64,000 bases of DNA. Source: Malania oleifera. Taxonomy: Eukaryota > Streptophyta > Magnoliopsida > Santalales > Ximeniaceae. Where the stretch lies: contig NC_080422.1 in the NCBI RefSeq assembly GCF_029873635.1, positions 18,506,049 to 18,570,048 of the forward strand. The letters run 5' to 3'. Under the pieces are notes generated by a model. The model searched no databases, was not told the origin of the DNA, and was given only the letters and a program-made list of their open reading frames with translations. Below, in pieces: positions 49,601-62,537 of this stretch; within the stretch, counting starts at the first letter, position 1; every line of letters starts with the position of its first letter. Made by a program: the position numbers and the translations under genes.

Positions 49601-50685
49601 AATAAGATACTTGCCACTACGTTCCCTGCATGCTCAGCGTCCGCTGGAGTAAGAGAGTATACTTTGACTGGAGCTGTATTCGTCTGAATGGTTCCCCAAG
49701 GTATCTGGTTAGTCCCTCGATTCACACTAGATGTAGGCACATCTCGCTTCGGCACATAAAAATCATGAAATATGTGACCTGACTGGCCACAGTTATAGCA
49801 GTTACCCCCAAATGACCAGCACTCACCCTCGTGCCATCTATGGCATCTGGTACAACGATCCCTAGTCTGGCTCCCCTGGGAACTCTGGCACTCGGTATTC
49901 TGACGGTAACCTGAGCCCTTGTTCCTCTTCTTCCACGATCCCTGACGAGATCCTGTCTGAGAACCAGAAGGTACTGTCCTCTTCCTTGATTCCTGATCCA
50001 CCTCGTCCTATCAGATACCAGTCTCAATCACCGTGACTATATCCACCAACACCGAGAACTCGCGGATCTGAAGCATACCCACTAATCTATGGATATCCTT
50101 CCTCAAGCCTTTCTTGAACCTCAGAGTCTTCTTATACTCGCTCAAGATCAAACACGGCACAAAGCGGGATAACTCTATGTACCGAGCCGTACACCCTTGC
50201 ACCGTCATACTCCCCTGAGTCCGAGCAGAAAACTCATCTACCTTCGCATCACGTACAGAAGCTGGGAAGTATCTATCGAAGAACACCTCCTTGAAACGGC
50301 TCCATGACATCTCCTCAAGATCACCCCTTTGCTTTTCCAACAAATTCACCGCAGTCCACCATCTACCCGCCTCTCCAGATAGCTAGAAGGTGGCGTAAAA
50401 GACTCGCTGCCTATCAGTGTAGCGCAGGACCTCCAAGATCTTCTCAGTCTTCTCCACCCAATCCTCTACTATCGTTGGATCAGCTCCTCCATAGAACATT
50501 GGAGGATGCATGTGTGTGAAACTCTCAATGGTGCACCCTGTAGCAGTAGGAGAGCGCTCGCGTCTCCTCACACTCTACCCGATCTCCCGTAACACCCGCC
50601 TTGTCAAACCTTAAGGCACAAAAGGAGACTCATCACTTGCAGTCTCCTCGGAGCCACTTCCCAGGTCATTATCCTTGGGCTCCAT
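46690..50685 (-). pseudogene. gag-pol polyprotein of chromovirus E
   Basis: ATG at 50685. Gag (50571-50011); CCHC knuckle CYNCGQSGHIFHDF with its last Cys lost (about 49800); protease with DSSATHS in place of DSGATHS (about 49580), a change at the active-site Gly; RT (about 49080-48450, FINDILVYS instead of FIDDILVYS); RNase H (about 48200-47840); integrase zinc finger (about 47450-47330) and core (47290-46960); chromodomain with IPLVKVLWRNH (about 46810-46730). The integrase C-terminal part between core and chromodomain is deleted at about 46960-46990. Frame changes fall between 50001 and 48752 and between 48446 and 47893. Confidence 0.88.
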
Positions 50686-50997
50686 TCTGCAGCACAATAA
50701 GAATCTATCAGTATCCCTACAACACATACAGTTAACACAATGATTTATCACTAATCGTGTTAACTACTCTCTGCCAGGTCAAAGTCTGTCCTATTGCACC
50801 AACACGAAAGTCATCAATGATCTGCCCTGCTTTTACTAGAATCGTCATCCCAAGAAAAAACATGGAATACCATCGACAAATCCTGGTCTAGCAACCGAAC
50901 AACCCTCAACCAACTCTACCCATATCCAATATCCTATACTCTGGTATGTACTCACAGCTAAGCCTAACCAAGTCTACAAGACCTAATAATTTGGTTA

Positions 50998-51008
50998 CTC
51001 TAATACCA
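50998..51008 (-). other. Primer-binding site of E (mutated)
   Basis: Minus strand TGGTATTAGAG, one base different from the initiator tRNA-Met site. Confidence 0.75.
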
Positions 51009-51011
51009 AGT

Positions 51012-52730
51012 TGTCACCCCCTGAACCTTGAAATGGGACCCAGGGGTGAAAATGTAAACCAACCAGTTCCTATATCATACAAAACATCCAAGATAAAGAA
51101 CAAAGGATGAGGGTCCGACCCCGTAGGGTTCCCAGACACCCTAAACATATCCAAACACAACATAATAAACGCAATGGAAAAGCTCATTATATATATATAT
51201 ACAATACCATACTAGAGTCTATACAAGAGCAGAAATAGGCTCTATCATACAACGTACAAACGGGTGCCCAAAACATCGCAAAATGGCAACCCACCAAAAT
51301 ACAGTCCTAGCATTTACCCAAGCGCTAACCCTAGTACACTGGCCACTACGTTCCCTACACCAGGACGCTAGTTCCGGTTACTCGAAGAACCTGTAAAAAT
51401 GTACGTACAGTAGAGGTGAGACACCTCTCAGTAAGGAAGAACATAGATTATATCGGTGTGTGGCATTTGAATGTTATCATGATGCAACATACATGCGGTT
51501 AAATGCAATTCCAGTACTAATTCTACTCATATCCAACATCCTATACTCTAGTATGTACTCACAGCTAAGCCTAACCAAGTCTACAAGACCTAATAACGTG
51601 GTTAGCTCTGATATAGGCTCACACCCTCGGATATAAAGCTGGACACTCTTCCAATCTATGGCCAGTGATTTCATACGCCCTCGGATATAAAGCCGAACAC
51701 TCTCAGTACCAGGAACAATTCGAAACTGCATTCCTACTAGCATTTAAATTAATCACACACACATGCATGCTCATATAACCAAACAAACCACACCCATTTA
51801 GTAATCTAAAATCACGATTTTCCAAACACATACAGTTTAAATAAGTCAAGGCACAACCATTTTTATAACACAGTATAAATCAACATATACGCTCGGTTTT
51901 CAACAAAACGAGGGATGCATCTCATCGTCCCTTTTTTTGCCAAAATTGTAATCATGAAAAACCCATAGTTTTTCCCATTAGATCCCCCCAAATGATTAGT
52001 CAAACACACACAGGACCGTGAACCACAGTTCTACAGAATTTGATTTCAAAAATAACCGATATAAACACAATTCCCCTTACCTTTTCCTCAAATAGCAAAT
52101 CCTAAACTCTAAGGCTCCTAAACAGCGAACCGAGTTCCAAAACCTACAACCAATAGTACAGAATATACTCACAACACTGTTCTCTACTAGACTACCAGAT
52201 CAAAATTGAAAATCGAGCCTTACCTCGATTTTACGCCAAAACCCGAAAATCTCCGAAACGGGATTCTGATCCGTAGAACTTGTAGAGAATCCTTCCACGA
52301 TCCTCGTGGTAACTTCAAATTTATGATTCTCGTGACAAACAATGAAGAAATCTTGAGAGATAGAGAGTAGGGAGCGTTCTAGAGAGAGAGAGAGAGAGAG
52401 AGAGAGATATTTGAGCTTCCTTAGCTTGGAAGTAATGAAATTTTTATTTATAGCCCTTTGACTTGGCCACCCTTGGCGATGAATTGGCGTCCTCGTCGAC
52501 GAGTCTGCCATTGCCTTCGTCGATGAAGCGGTGGCCTCGTCGACGAACCTGAGATCCCTGGTTTCCCGAAATCTCTCGGCTTCTCCTCATCAACGAGCCT
52601 CTGAACTTCGTCAACTAGAGATACAAGGCCTTCGTCGACAAACTCTGACTTCGTTGACGACCTCTTCAAATTCCAATTTTACCCCTCTCTTATTTATTTG
52701 AACCCATTTATCACAGTTTGGGTTCTTACA
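51012..52730 (-). repeat. 5' LTR of gypsy E, with internal patch
   Basis: Minus strand TGTAAGAACCCAAAC...GGTTCAGGGGGTGACA, 1719 bp. About 215 bp present in the 3' LTR are replaced by a 90-bp copy of the element's own leader and primer-binding site (51526-51616). A short GA run is at 52381-52407. Confidence 0.9.
52445..52672 (-). promoter_or_regulatory. U3 palindrome array plus TATA box, 5' LTR of E
   Basis: TATA box (minus CTATAAATA) at 52445-52453; TCGTCGACGA and variants at 52460-52672. More eroded than in the 3' LTR, mainly by single C/T or G/A changes. Confidence 0.72.
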
Positions 52731-52735
52731 AATTT

Positions 52736-53180
52736 TGTATCAAATGATGAAGTTTTTTCCACACACAAAGTTTTCTATAATGGCACACATTTTTAATTTT
52801 TTGCCAAAATCAATAAAAACAATTTATTATGATTATTTGCTTTTTTTTTTTTCTTTAATCAAGTTAATATTGATTTTTATTGATCATTTAGCAGCATCAA
52901 AATTGCACCTATAGAAAAAAGTATGTAAAATGAATTGATTGTAAACTTTCCTTCAAAATGCACTTATATTATCATAAAATCAAAGTAGAATTTGGGGACA
53001 AAGTAGAAACTAAAAGTGCATGTTCTTGTTTGGTTGTCTAGAAAAATAAAAAGTTTTTTTTTTTCTTTTCCTTTCTTATCTGTACATTAATTTTGTTTTC
53101 AACAAAATGAAAAAAATATATATATAAGATGGACAGAGAAGAAAAAAGTTACTAAAGTTAAAAGCTAGAAGTAGAGGAAA
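52736..53180. other. Intergenic, AT-rich
   Basis: AT-rich with T- and A-runs; no gene or repeat family recognised. Confidence 0.5.
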
Positions 53181-53354
53181 TAAGAGGAGAGTAGAAGAAA
53201 ATAAAGGGATTTAAACATGACTGTTTGGAGATGATTGTTTGATGGTGGTAAAAGCACTAAAAGGTAACTTTAGTTTTTTTTTTTGAATTTGGAAGGAGGA
53301 AGTTTCAAATAAATAAATAAAAGGAAGTTAGAGATGCTCAATGACTACTTTTTT
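53181..53354. repeat. Duplicated host unit, copy 1, left part
   Basis: Matches 62538-62680 (for example GATTGTTTGATGGTGGT and TTGGAAGGAGGAAGTT). Continues at 55757 after the solo LTR. Confidence 0.75.
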
Positions 53355-55751
53355 TGTAGTGATCCCAAAAAAATAAAATTAATAAAAAAAATAAATAATA
53401 TATAAATAAATAAATTTAAAAATTTTAAATTTAAATAAAAAATTAATTAACTTAATTAAATTATTATTATTAAATAAATGATAAAATATAATATAATATA
53501 ATAATATCATATATTATATTATAAAATAATATTACTTCCTGAAGCTTTGAAGATTGAAATCAATTTTCAAAGGGCGTTCATCTCTCTGGTTCTCTCAATG
53601 CTTCTTGTCAATCCTTCGTCCTCCTCCTCTCTCTCCTCGATTTCGTTGGCCTAATGAGTGCCGATCAGAAAACGAAAGGTATCATTGGGTTCCTAACTCC
53701 GCCACCGACATTTCTACTGGCGCGGATTTATCGTGAGAGCGGCATAGGCACCACTCCTGGGGAAAGGTATATTTCCTCTAAATCTTTAATTTCTTCTTCA
53801 ATCTGCCATTAAATCGACGATCAGGCACCACGAGTCCTAGTTGTGATCGTCGTCATTTTGACGTGAGTAAATTTCTGATTGGGATTTTTTAGACCCTACT
53901 CCAAAGCGAGAGTGAGATTTGAGAATTAGGTGAATTGGTTATATTTGAGGTTATAATTATTTATTTGGAATTTATGGGCCTAGGAAATATTAAAATAATA
54001 TTTTATTTAGGGTTAATTTAATGGAATTAGGATTTTTGATTCAGGACTCGGGTGAGCGCCGCAAGTATTTTTCGGGGTCCCTATTGGCGTAGTTTAAGAA
54101 ATAAAGTAAGGAAAAAAATATATATTAAACCAAAATTTTTATGAATTTAATGGAAAATGAATTTTGTTATATAAACGTGTATATGTTTCAGTATGAGTTT
54201 AAAATGTCAACCATTTAATTATATTTTTCCGAGCTTAGGGCTGTTTATTCAGTACGTATATGCGAAAATGAACTGATGAAAGTGAAAGATATTTTCAAGA
54301 TAATTATGCAAGATAACAAAGGCATATTTTGAGTATATGAATGTTAAATGTAGGTTGACTTATTTTACAGGAAATATATAAGAATTTTACTGCTAAATAG
54401 TGTGGCATGAGTTAATAGGAATTTCGTGTGGAAATATGTTATATGTATGAGATGCAAGATATACACAAAATGAACTGAGTATAGAAATATTATATGAAAT
54501 GTGCTGCATGTGAGTGTTAATGCAATCATGTAAAACAGTTGAAAGATGTTAGGTAAAACAGTTGAAAGATGTTGGGTAAAACAGCTGAAAAATGTTGGGT
54601 AAAATAGCTAAAAGATGTTAGGTAAAAGAGTTGAAAGATGTTGGATAAAAAAACTGAAAGATGTTAGGTATATAATGAAATAAAATGAAAATGGAAATGA
54701 ATGAAATGAAAATGAAATGTGAAATGTGAAATGTGAACAATGTAAAATGGGAAAAAGTTACTTAAAGTGAAATGAAATGAAATGTTAAAGTTATAAACAT
54801 AAACATATGTGAATGGTTGAATAATGACAGAAAAAATAATGTATTATGATATTAGAAGTATTTATGCTCGTAGAACATGTTACGATTGGGCGGGGCATAC
54901 TCTTTGCCCGAGGGCTTGCTGAGAAAGACAAGTGGGCTAGTAACTTCAGATGTGGCAGTAACTGCATAACGTACTAAGGTAGAGGGAACCTACTTGTATG
55001 GGCGGGTAGATTTCCCTATCATTGGAGCTTTCGCTAGTAAACCTTTGTTTGAACTGTGTGAGTATGAGATCAATCTAACACTAAAGGGTTTACTGAGTAA
55101 GGTGAGTGCCCTGATATGCTTCAGTAGTGACCTTCGGGTTACAAATGTATCAGAGCAGAGGGGTGCTACTTGTATGGGCGGGTAATCACCCTTATCCTTG
55201 GGTAATCTCGTGGGTTAAATATTTTGCATGCGATTGATTATGTTCAGAGAATGATTTCAGAAATTATGTTAACGATTTTCAAATGTTAAATATTATGTTG
55301 TTATATGAACTCATTTTAGCCACACACTGTTTTAATATATTGTTTCTTCCCCTACTGAGATGTATTTCACTCAAACATGAATTTATCTTTTTCAGGATTT
55401 CCTCAAGATTGAGCTTAGAGAACTTAAGGTTTTATAACATTTTTGGGAAAATAGAAAGAGAAAAAGGTATATTTTTATGTTAATTTTGACATGTATATTT
55501 AATGTTTTATGTTTTATGTATTGAAGTCTTCAGATAGATGAATAGTTGTGATTACTGGTATTTGTGGATTATGTTTTGGAGACATGTATATATGTGATTA
55601 CAGGTGGTAAATAGTTAATTTGAATTATGGATAAGAATAGTAAACTCTGGTATTATATAATTGATGATCATAGTTATGTTTTTTGTTGCGTATTTATTAT
55701 GGTTTATTAGGTTTAATGCAACAGACCGGATTTAAGGGTTCGGGCGTTACA
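53355..55751 (+). repeat. Solo LTR K, gypsy type
   Basis: TGTAGTGATCCC...TTCGGGCGTTACA, 2397 bp, flanked by TTTTT (53350-53354 and 55752-55756). The second copy of the duplicated host unit lacks it and gives an empty site (GACTATGTTTTTTGG, about 62674). It has the 'CTACTGAGATG...TTTTTCAGG' block near 55350 seen in chromovirus LTRs. It has no GTCGAC array. Contains a 23-bp minisatellite. Confidence 0.85.
54530..54669 (+). repeat. 23-bp minisatellite in LTR K
   Basis: Six imperfect units of GTAAAACAGTTGAAAGATGT plus three bases. A degenerate GAAATGAAAT-rich tract follows to about 54790. Confidence 0.9.
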
Positions 55752-55756
55752 TTTTT

Positions 55757-56184
55757 TAGTAGAGAATCAACAATGATGGATGTTAAAATGAAAGGTCAGA
55801 ACTAAAAAGGAATTAATTATTACGAGAAACTAATGATTAAAATCAAGGGCAAAATAGACATGAAAATCAAAATATGAAAAACATAATCATAATCTAAAAA
55901 ATTAAATCATATAGCCATGGAGAGATAATTCAGAATAAAATTTTGAAATATGTAGCCACAAAGTAAATAAAAATTTAAACAATTCAAATGAAAAAAAAAT
56001 CTTGAACGCCAATTAAATTCATCAAATAATGGACAAAACACTAAAAAGTCACTTAAAAATTAATTTTGATAATAATGCTTGAAATCTAAAGAGTTGTGGA
56101 AGATTAATAAGAAGCGGTTAAAATATGATATTTAAGATGTTGATGATATTTCTATTTTGAATAAATGGATAGGTGAAAAGGGGA
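55757..56184. repeat. Duplicated host unit, copy 1, right part
   Basis: 55757-56090 matches about 62680-62999 (for example AATCAAG-GCAAAATAGACATGAAAAT). The remainder to 56184 has no match I can see. Confidence 0.7.
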
Positions 56185-56212
56185 GGGTAGGAAGAAAAAG
56201 AAGGAATTTAAT
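56185..56212. repeat. Duplicated host unit, copy 2, left part
   Basis: Matches the start of copy 1 near 53187 (GTAGGAAGAAAAAGAAGG against GTAGAAGAAAATAAAGG); it is cut by LTR I. Confidence 0.5.
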
Positions 56213-56305
56213 TGTTGGTTTTTTGAGTCCGATCTCTGTTTTGATGCTGATAAAGTATCTGTATCTTATGTGTGTACTTAGTTTGTGAAACAGTTCATAT
56301 TTTGG

Positions 56306-57443
56306 CACACACATAAGGATTAAGGGAAATGGAGGCCAAAACGGATCTTAATGCACATAAACCTGGCATACTCCATGAAGTGAAAAGCAAAAGATCAAGA
56401 AGAAGACATTTAATTTTATTGTATTGCATTTAGTTTATTATTTGATATGTAATAATGCATTACATGCATGATGTGATTGATAAGTTCAAGACGACCATAG
56501 ATAAACCCTAGGGACCAACATTTTTCACTAAAAACCTTATTTTAAAATGCTAAAATCATACATAGTTTTCAAAATAAATTTAGGGTTAAAACTGGGGCAA
56601 AAACATTTGGTGGATCGACGTTGAATTTTTTAGCTTATTCAAAAGTCTTGATCGTAGGGAATCGGAGAAGGACCATAGCTGACCTACACACATAAGGATT
56701 AAGGGAAATGAAGGCCAAGACTGATCTTAACGCACATAAACGTGGCATACTCCATGAAGTGAAGAGCAAAAGATCAAGAAGAAGACAATTAATTTTATTG
56801 TATTGCATTTAGTTTATTATTTGATTTTTAATAATGCATTACATGCATGATGTGATTGATAAGTTCAAGACGACCATAGACAGATCCTAGGGACCAACAT
56901 TTTTCACTGAAAACCTTCCTCTAAAATGCTAAAATCGTACATAGTTTTCAAAATAAATTTAGGGTTAAAACTAGGGCAAAAACATTTGGTCGACTGACGT
57001 TGAATTTTTTAGCTTATTCAAAAGTCTCGATCATAGAGAACCGGAGAAGGACCGTAGCTGACCTACACACATAAGGATTAAGGGAAATGAAGGCCAAGAC
57101 TGATCTTAAAGCACATAAACGTGGCATACTCCATGAAGTGAAGAGCAAAAGATCAAAAAGAAGACATTTAATTTTATTGTATTGCATTTAGTTTATTATT
57201 TGATCTGTAATAATGCATTACATGCATGATATGATTGATAAGCTCAGGACGATCATAGACAGACCCTAGGGAGCAACATTTTTCACTGAAAACCTTTTTC
57301 TAAAATTCTAAGATCATACATGGTTTTCAAAATAAATTTAGGGTTAAAACTGGGGAAAAAACATTCGGTTGACCGACGTTGAATTTTTTAGCTTTTTTAA
57401 AAGTCTCAATCGTAGGGAACCAGAGAAGGACCATAGCTGACCT
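56306..57443 (+). repeat. 379-bp tandem triplication in U3 of LTR I
   Basis: Three units, the word ATAAGGATTAAGGG recurring at 56313, 56692 and 57071, exactly 379 bp apart. Each unit ends with a single GTCGAC-type site (near 56613, 56993, 57369) and 'GGACC(A/G)TAGCTGACCT'. Confidence 0.92.
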
Positions 57444-57544
57444 TAGGAAACAAAATCTTTCATGGAAAAATCCCTCACTTAAACACCATACTCATACATT
57501 TAAGGGAAAATTTTATTAAAGGTCAAAATCAAGGGCAAAATAGG

Positions 57545-57998
57545 AATTTCACTTGCCTCAGTCGATCAACCATCGCAAGGTCATTTGACCTTGGTCAACC
57601 AAACTGAGAAGTTCACCAAAGTCAAAGTTTCGGTCGACTGACCCAAATTGAACTAACCTTCCTCGGTCTACCGAACTATAAAAATTTACTTTTCTAACCA
57701 CTTGGTCGATTGAACTTATAGTTCAAAAATACCTTGGTCGACCGAACCTCATGAATGGTCAACCGACCTCTAGCCATGGTTGACTGAATCCACAAGGGGT
57801 TCAAAATCGCCCTAAGACGGTCGACCAAATCCATAGTTCAAAATTGCCACAGTCAACCAAACTTATAAAAGTGGTCGACCGAACCTCTCAGGTTTAGCAA
57901 GTTTAACCGCGATAATTGAGGTTAAAATTTAATTAAACATTTCTAATTATTCCCGTTATGTCCCCAACGGTCATATGTTTCCCAATATTTATATATAT
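57545..57998 (+). promoter_or_regulatory. U3 GTCGAC array plus TATA box of LTR I
   Basis: About ten units of GGTCGACCGAAC type between 57545 and 57890, then TTATATATAT at 57988-57998, just before the nested LTR. Confidence 0.68.
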
Positions 57999-58013
57999 CT
58001 CCTCATAACTCAT

Positions 58014-59753
58014 TGTCGCGGCGTCCCGGGAGCGCGTGTGCCCCGGGTGGCGAAATTAAAAATCAACTTCATATTTTCATGGAAAAACATGGAATGTCGG
58101 AGTCGCCACTAACCTTTAGTGCGGTTAGAACACATGATTACTACCCCGTTAGGGGTAGAATCGGTCTACAATACCAGAGTTGGGGTCGGGAGTTCGGTTA
58201 CGCGAGGGGAAGGTATGAGCACCCCCTACGCGCCCGTTCTTAAGAACGGTACCTAATTAATTTAAAATTATCCCTAAGTTAATCTAATAAATCTTTACAT
58301 TACTCCTTTTTATGAATTTATAAATACGTAGGAAAATAAATAAATATATACATATATTCCTTCAGAGCTTAGGGTACGTGATGCCCAAAGGCTAATACCC
58401 CTTGCAATTAAATCATAGGGATTAAAAATCAAAAATGCTTTATAAAATACGCTCCCAAATGTTAAAATTGTAAGTAAAATATTTATAGGAAAATAATAGT
58501 ATGGGAGGTTTTAATAATGGATATAATAATTTAAACATAATAAATAAATAAATAAAATAGTAATAAACTAGAGTATTAGGATACCACAATACGTACTAAT
58601 CAACATATATAATAGAAGCTAAAATATCTAACATACCAATAATAGTAGAATATAAACATATAATATAGACTAAGATAATGAGCATATCATAATATTAAAA
58701 TACCACATATACGTTATAAACAAAAATACTTAAACATACCATAATACACATAATTACGATAATAATAATAAATATCCACAAATAATATAATACGTAATAG
58801 ATTACTATAATACTATATATGCTAAACATACCATATAATAGCATGATACCAAAACACCAAATATACTATATTACTTAAAGTATTAAACTTACCATAATAA
58901 ATAATACCTTATATATTAACATACTTAAAGTATCATAATAATAATAAATATATAGTATTACTCAATATGCTATATTAAAAGTTACCTAAAATACTAAATT
59001 GGATGCATGATGTTACTTATAAATCCTAAATTGTTAAATACCTAGTATTACTTACATTCTAGCATGCACATACAACTATAGTTTTAAAATACCACTACAA
59101 CTAATCTACTAAAACTCCTAACATGATATACAACACGACCCAAAATTCTAAAATACTAATAATCTACTATAAAGTTAACCTACAACATATGCATGAATAA
59201 AATAATATATATATATAAGAAAAAATCTTACACATAAAAACCACAACAAGATAAAGAACCCGAAACCTAAGAATACGTACAGCTTAAATATTACGCACTA
59301 AAAAAAATGACAACATAAATTATTACATTTAAATATTACAATTGAAATCTTACCTTGGCAATAAAAAGAAAAATCCTACAATAATGAAGATAAACAAATT
59401 AGTATTTATAAATATGGACATCCTGAATAAATATACGAAAAAAATATATATATGATGAAATATACCATAATATTAAAAATGCCCCAGACGAATAACCATG
59501 GACATGTAACAAATAAAAAAAATCTAAACAAATATCACCACAACAAAATGAAACCATAAACACTATTAAAATTTTACGTACATATAACAAATAATACATT
59601 AATATACATACAATTTAGATACAAGGCAATAGACTACTTACCACTGCAAATAAAAGAAACCCTACGACAATGGAAACAAATCAATTAATATTTACAATAA
59701 AAAAAATATGGACATGGGTATTAAATATGAAAACAATTAAAAATATGGACATG

Positions 59754-59793
<40 letters not shown>

Positions 59794-60069
59794 CTACAAT
59801 ATAACAATAATAAGGGTAATTCATAATAATAAATAATAATTATTAAACAAAAAAAAAAACTACCATGCAATATAAGTATGATAATAATAATAATGCTACA
59901 CACAACGATATAATATTAATACTAACATGATAATAATATTGTTAAATAATAATATCATAGCAACACAAATAATACCATAATATTGCTAATAATAATATAT
60001 AGAAAATAAAAATATTTAATATGATCAATATGGAAGGGGATATATACTTATACCTATTAACACTAACAG

Positions 60070-60109
<40 letters not shown>

Positions 60110-61028
60110 GTAAATGTATATATATGCATAATATAAAAGAAAATATATATATATACATGTTGACACTAACAGTAGTACATATGTATATTTATGTGTGTTG
60201 TGTGTGCGTGAGTGTGTGTGTGGCAGAAACAGGAGGAACTTACAGAGGGGGGGTTTGCCGGAAAACTGGGGTTGGTGGCTGTGTGGGTTTCGGCCGGAGC
60301 AGAGGAGGGCCGTGCCTGCTGAATGGTGTTGCAGAGGTCCGCTTCTGGTATAGTTGCTGGTGGCCGGAGAGTTGGATCAGGGTAGCCGGATTTGCTGTTG
60401 TTGCAGCTGCTGCCGTGGAGGGTGGTTGCTCGGCTGGTGCTGACAGTGAGGAGGGGAAGCTGTTCGGATCTGGTGCTATTCGGATCTGGTGCCGGGTGGA
60501 ACTGTGGTCGTGGTTGGAGTCTGCAAAGGGTCTCCAGCGGGGATGATGCGGCTGGGTGTGGGGGTCTGCCGCGTATGTTCTGCTGCTGTGCGTGTGAGCT
60601 TGGCTGCGGCCGTGGTGCCTGGCCAGAGTTGCTGGGCGTAAAGACGGTAGAGTATGGCTGTGAGGGATATTGGGAGATGGAGATGAGGGAGGATGTTGTG
60701 GTGAAGAGAGGTTGAGAGGGCAGAGAAGGGGACTGGTCGTGCGTTCTGAGAACAGGGGGGAGAAAGATGAGAGAAGGTGGTGGCGGCTGGACGGCCGTCC
60801 TCTGTGTGTGAGGCCGCTGCTGCTGCAGCGAGTGAGGCTAGGTTTTTTTTTTTGGTTTCTTTGGCCCCCGTGCGCTGCCTGTGTGTGCGCTGCCTCCCCC
60901 CTCCTCCCTTGTGTGTATCACCCTTATATAAAAAAAAAAATTTGACAACCCTAAAAAACCTTTCCTTTTTGATTATCTTTTTATGGTATTTTTCTTTTGG
61001 AAATAATATTATGAGTATAACTACTATT

Positions 61029-61080
<52 letters not shown>

Positions 61081-61226
61081 GGTAATAAAAATAAGTAAAA
61101 TAATAACAAAATAATAATAATAATAATAAGGATAAATGAAATAATAAAAATACTACTAATAATAATATAATAATAATAACAATAGTAATAAATATATTGG
61201 GCATGGGTAAAAATAGGGTGTCTACA
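58014..61226 (-). repeat. Solo LTR L, probably Ty3/gypsy Tat/Ogre-like
   Basis: Minus strand TGTAGACACCCTATTTTTACC...GGGACGCCGCGACA, 3213 bp, flanked by CTCAT (58009-58013 and 61227-61231). TATA box (minus TATATAAGG) at about 60924-60932 starts a GC-rich leader (60190-60920). U5 holds the word GTGGCGACTCC, shared with Tat/Ogre-type elements; family is inferred. The middle (58250-60180) is very AT-rich with (TA)n at 59756-59790 and 60070-60102 and (AAT)n at 61036-61080. Frames here are chance. Confidence 0.8.
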
Positions 61227-62537
61227 CTCATAATTAAGCGATTGATTAGCCCAAAAATTCTCTTAAAATATATACTTAATTTTTTACCCTCTTTTATTAT
61301 TTTTTTGATAAATCTTACAAGAGAGCATTGTTTTTTAGCATTCACTTGGGCATTTATTTTTTACAAATCATTTAACTCTTTTCATTCTTCATTTGAAAGA
61401 TCTATTTTGGAAGAGAAGTTTTATTTAGGGCATTTTTATTCAAAGCATTTACTCTCAATATTCATACTTTGAATATTATTCTTTTTGAGAACAAGCTTCT
61501 TGAATCTCCCATATATTTTATTGATAAATATTATTCAGAGAAAATTTATATTGGTTATTTTGAAAGACTTGAGCACATATATTTTATGTTAGGAAATTCT
61601 TATTGCAATCGTGCTTACACACACACATATTATTTTTGCAAGTTCATTTGAAAGCAAAAACCCTTGCTTCCCTTAAGCTTTGTTTTTGAATAATCATTTT
61701 TGGAAAAATTTATGGGTTATTGAGAAAAGCCTTGAGCATATTTTAAACTATAATATTTTTGCTCGAAAGGTCTCTTACTTTTTGTATTGAGAAAACTTAT
61801 TTTCACACCCTAATTTTATTGAAAAATATTGTTGAGTGAAAAATACTCACACTCACATTGAGCTTCATTTCATATGACGTGCGAGGGCATTGTACTTTAA
61901 TTGTTGTATACATCTGCTTAGTTTGGAAGCATCTTTGTTGTACGAAAATATTTTATTGATTATGTGTTGTATTCCTGATGGGTTGTCGGAAGAGGGAGAT
62001 TATCCCTATGAATAGTCCCGAATAGCTCAGACTCAGTTAAGTGAGCACCAGACTGGTTCAAACCCAATTAAGAGAACTACGTGCATCATCCTGGTAAGGT
62101 GTTGTAAAGGTTGGGGTCTACCCTGTTAATCTGACCTGAGGTTTCCTTTACCTAGTAAGAAGAGGGAGATTGTAAACGGTGCGGGTGGGTGTCACTCCAC
62201 CCGCAAGTGAGCAAATTAGTGGAATCCTCTTACTTGTGAACTTGAGGTGGAGACATAGACAGTATTGATCGAACCTCGATAACATTTCTTGTGCCTGATT
62301 TTAATTTCCATAATTTAAATTTCTACACTTGAATGTTTATATTTTATTATTGTAAATGATTGAAAAACTGAGTCTGCTAGACTTGCTTTGATTATTTGCT
62401 TAGTTAAGTTCTTATGGATATTGGAATCTGTTTAGAAAGACCCTAGGTTGCGAAATACTACTTATATCTGGTCTAACCTAGGAAGAAATTTTAAAATTTC
62501 AATTTACACCCCTCTTGAGAATACATCAATTCCAACA

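Larger units (their letters stand above)
44622..52730 (-). mobile_element. Ty3/gypsy chromovirus E, both LTRs, decayed
   Basis: 3' LTR 44622-about 46490, 5' LTR 51012-52730, duplication AATTT at 44617-44621 and 52731-52735. Gag-protease-RT-RNase H-integrase-chromodomain lie between on the minus strand, giving a Tekay/Del-type chromovirus. At least two frameshifts, stops and an integrase deletion make it inactive. Related to but distinct from element H. Confidence 0.93.
56213..62537 (+). repeat. Solo LTR I, SIRE-like copia, with triplication and nested LTR
   Basis: TGTTGGTTTTTTGAGTCC...CATCAATTCCAACA. Without the nested LTR it is 3.1 kb, of which about 760 bp come from extra copies of a 379-bp unit. 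GTCGAC array (57545-57890), TATA-like TTATATATAT (57988-57998) and the R-U5 block (about 61980-62300) are in the normal order. No gag or primer-binding site follows, so it is a solo LTR. Flanks TTAAT/TTAGC match at 3 of 5 positions. Confidence 0.8.

Noticed and set aside
60476..61345. Long minus-strand frame in LTR L
   Set aside because: It crosses the TATA box and the (AAT)n run and has a low-complexity Thr/Ala/Pro-rich end; it lies in an LTR leader, so it is most likely chance.
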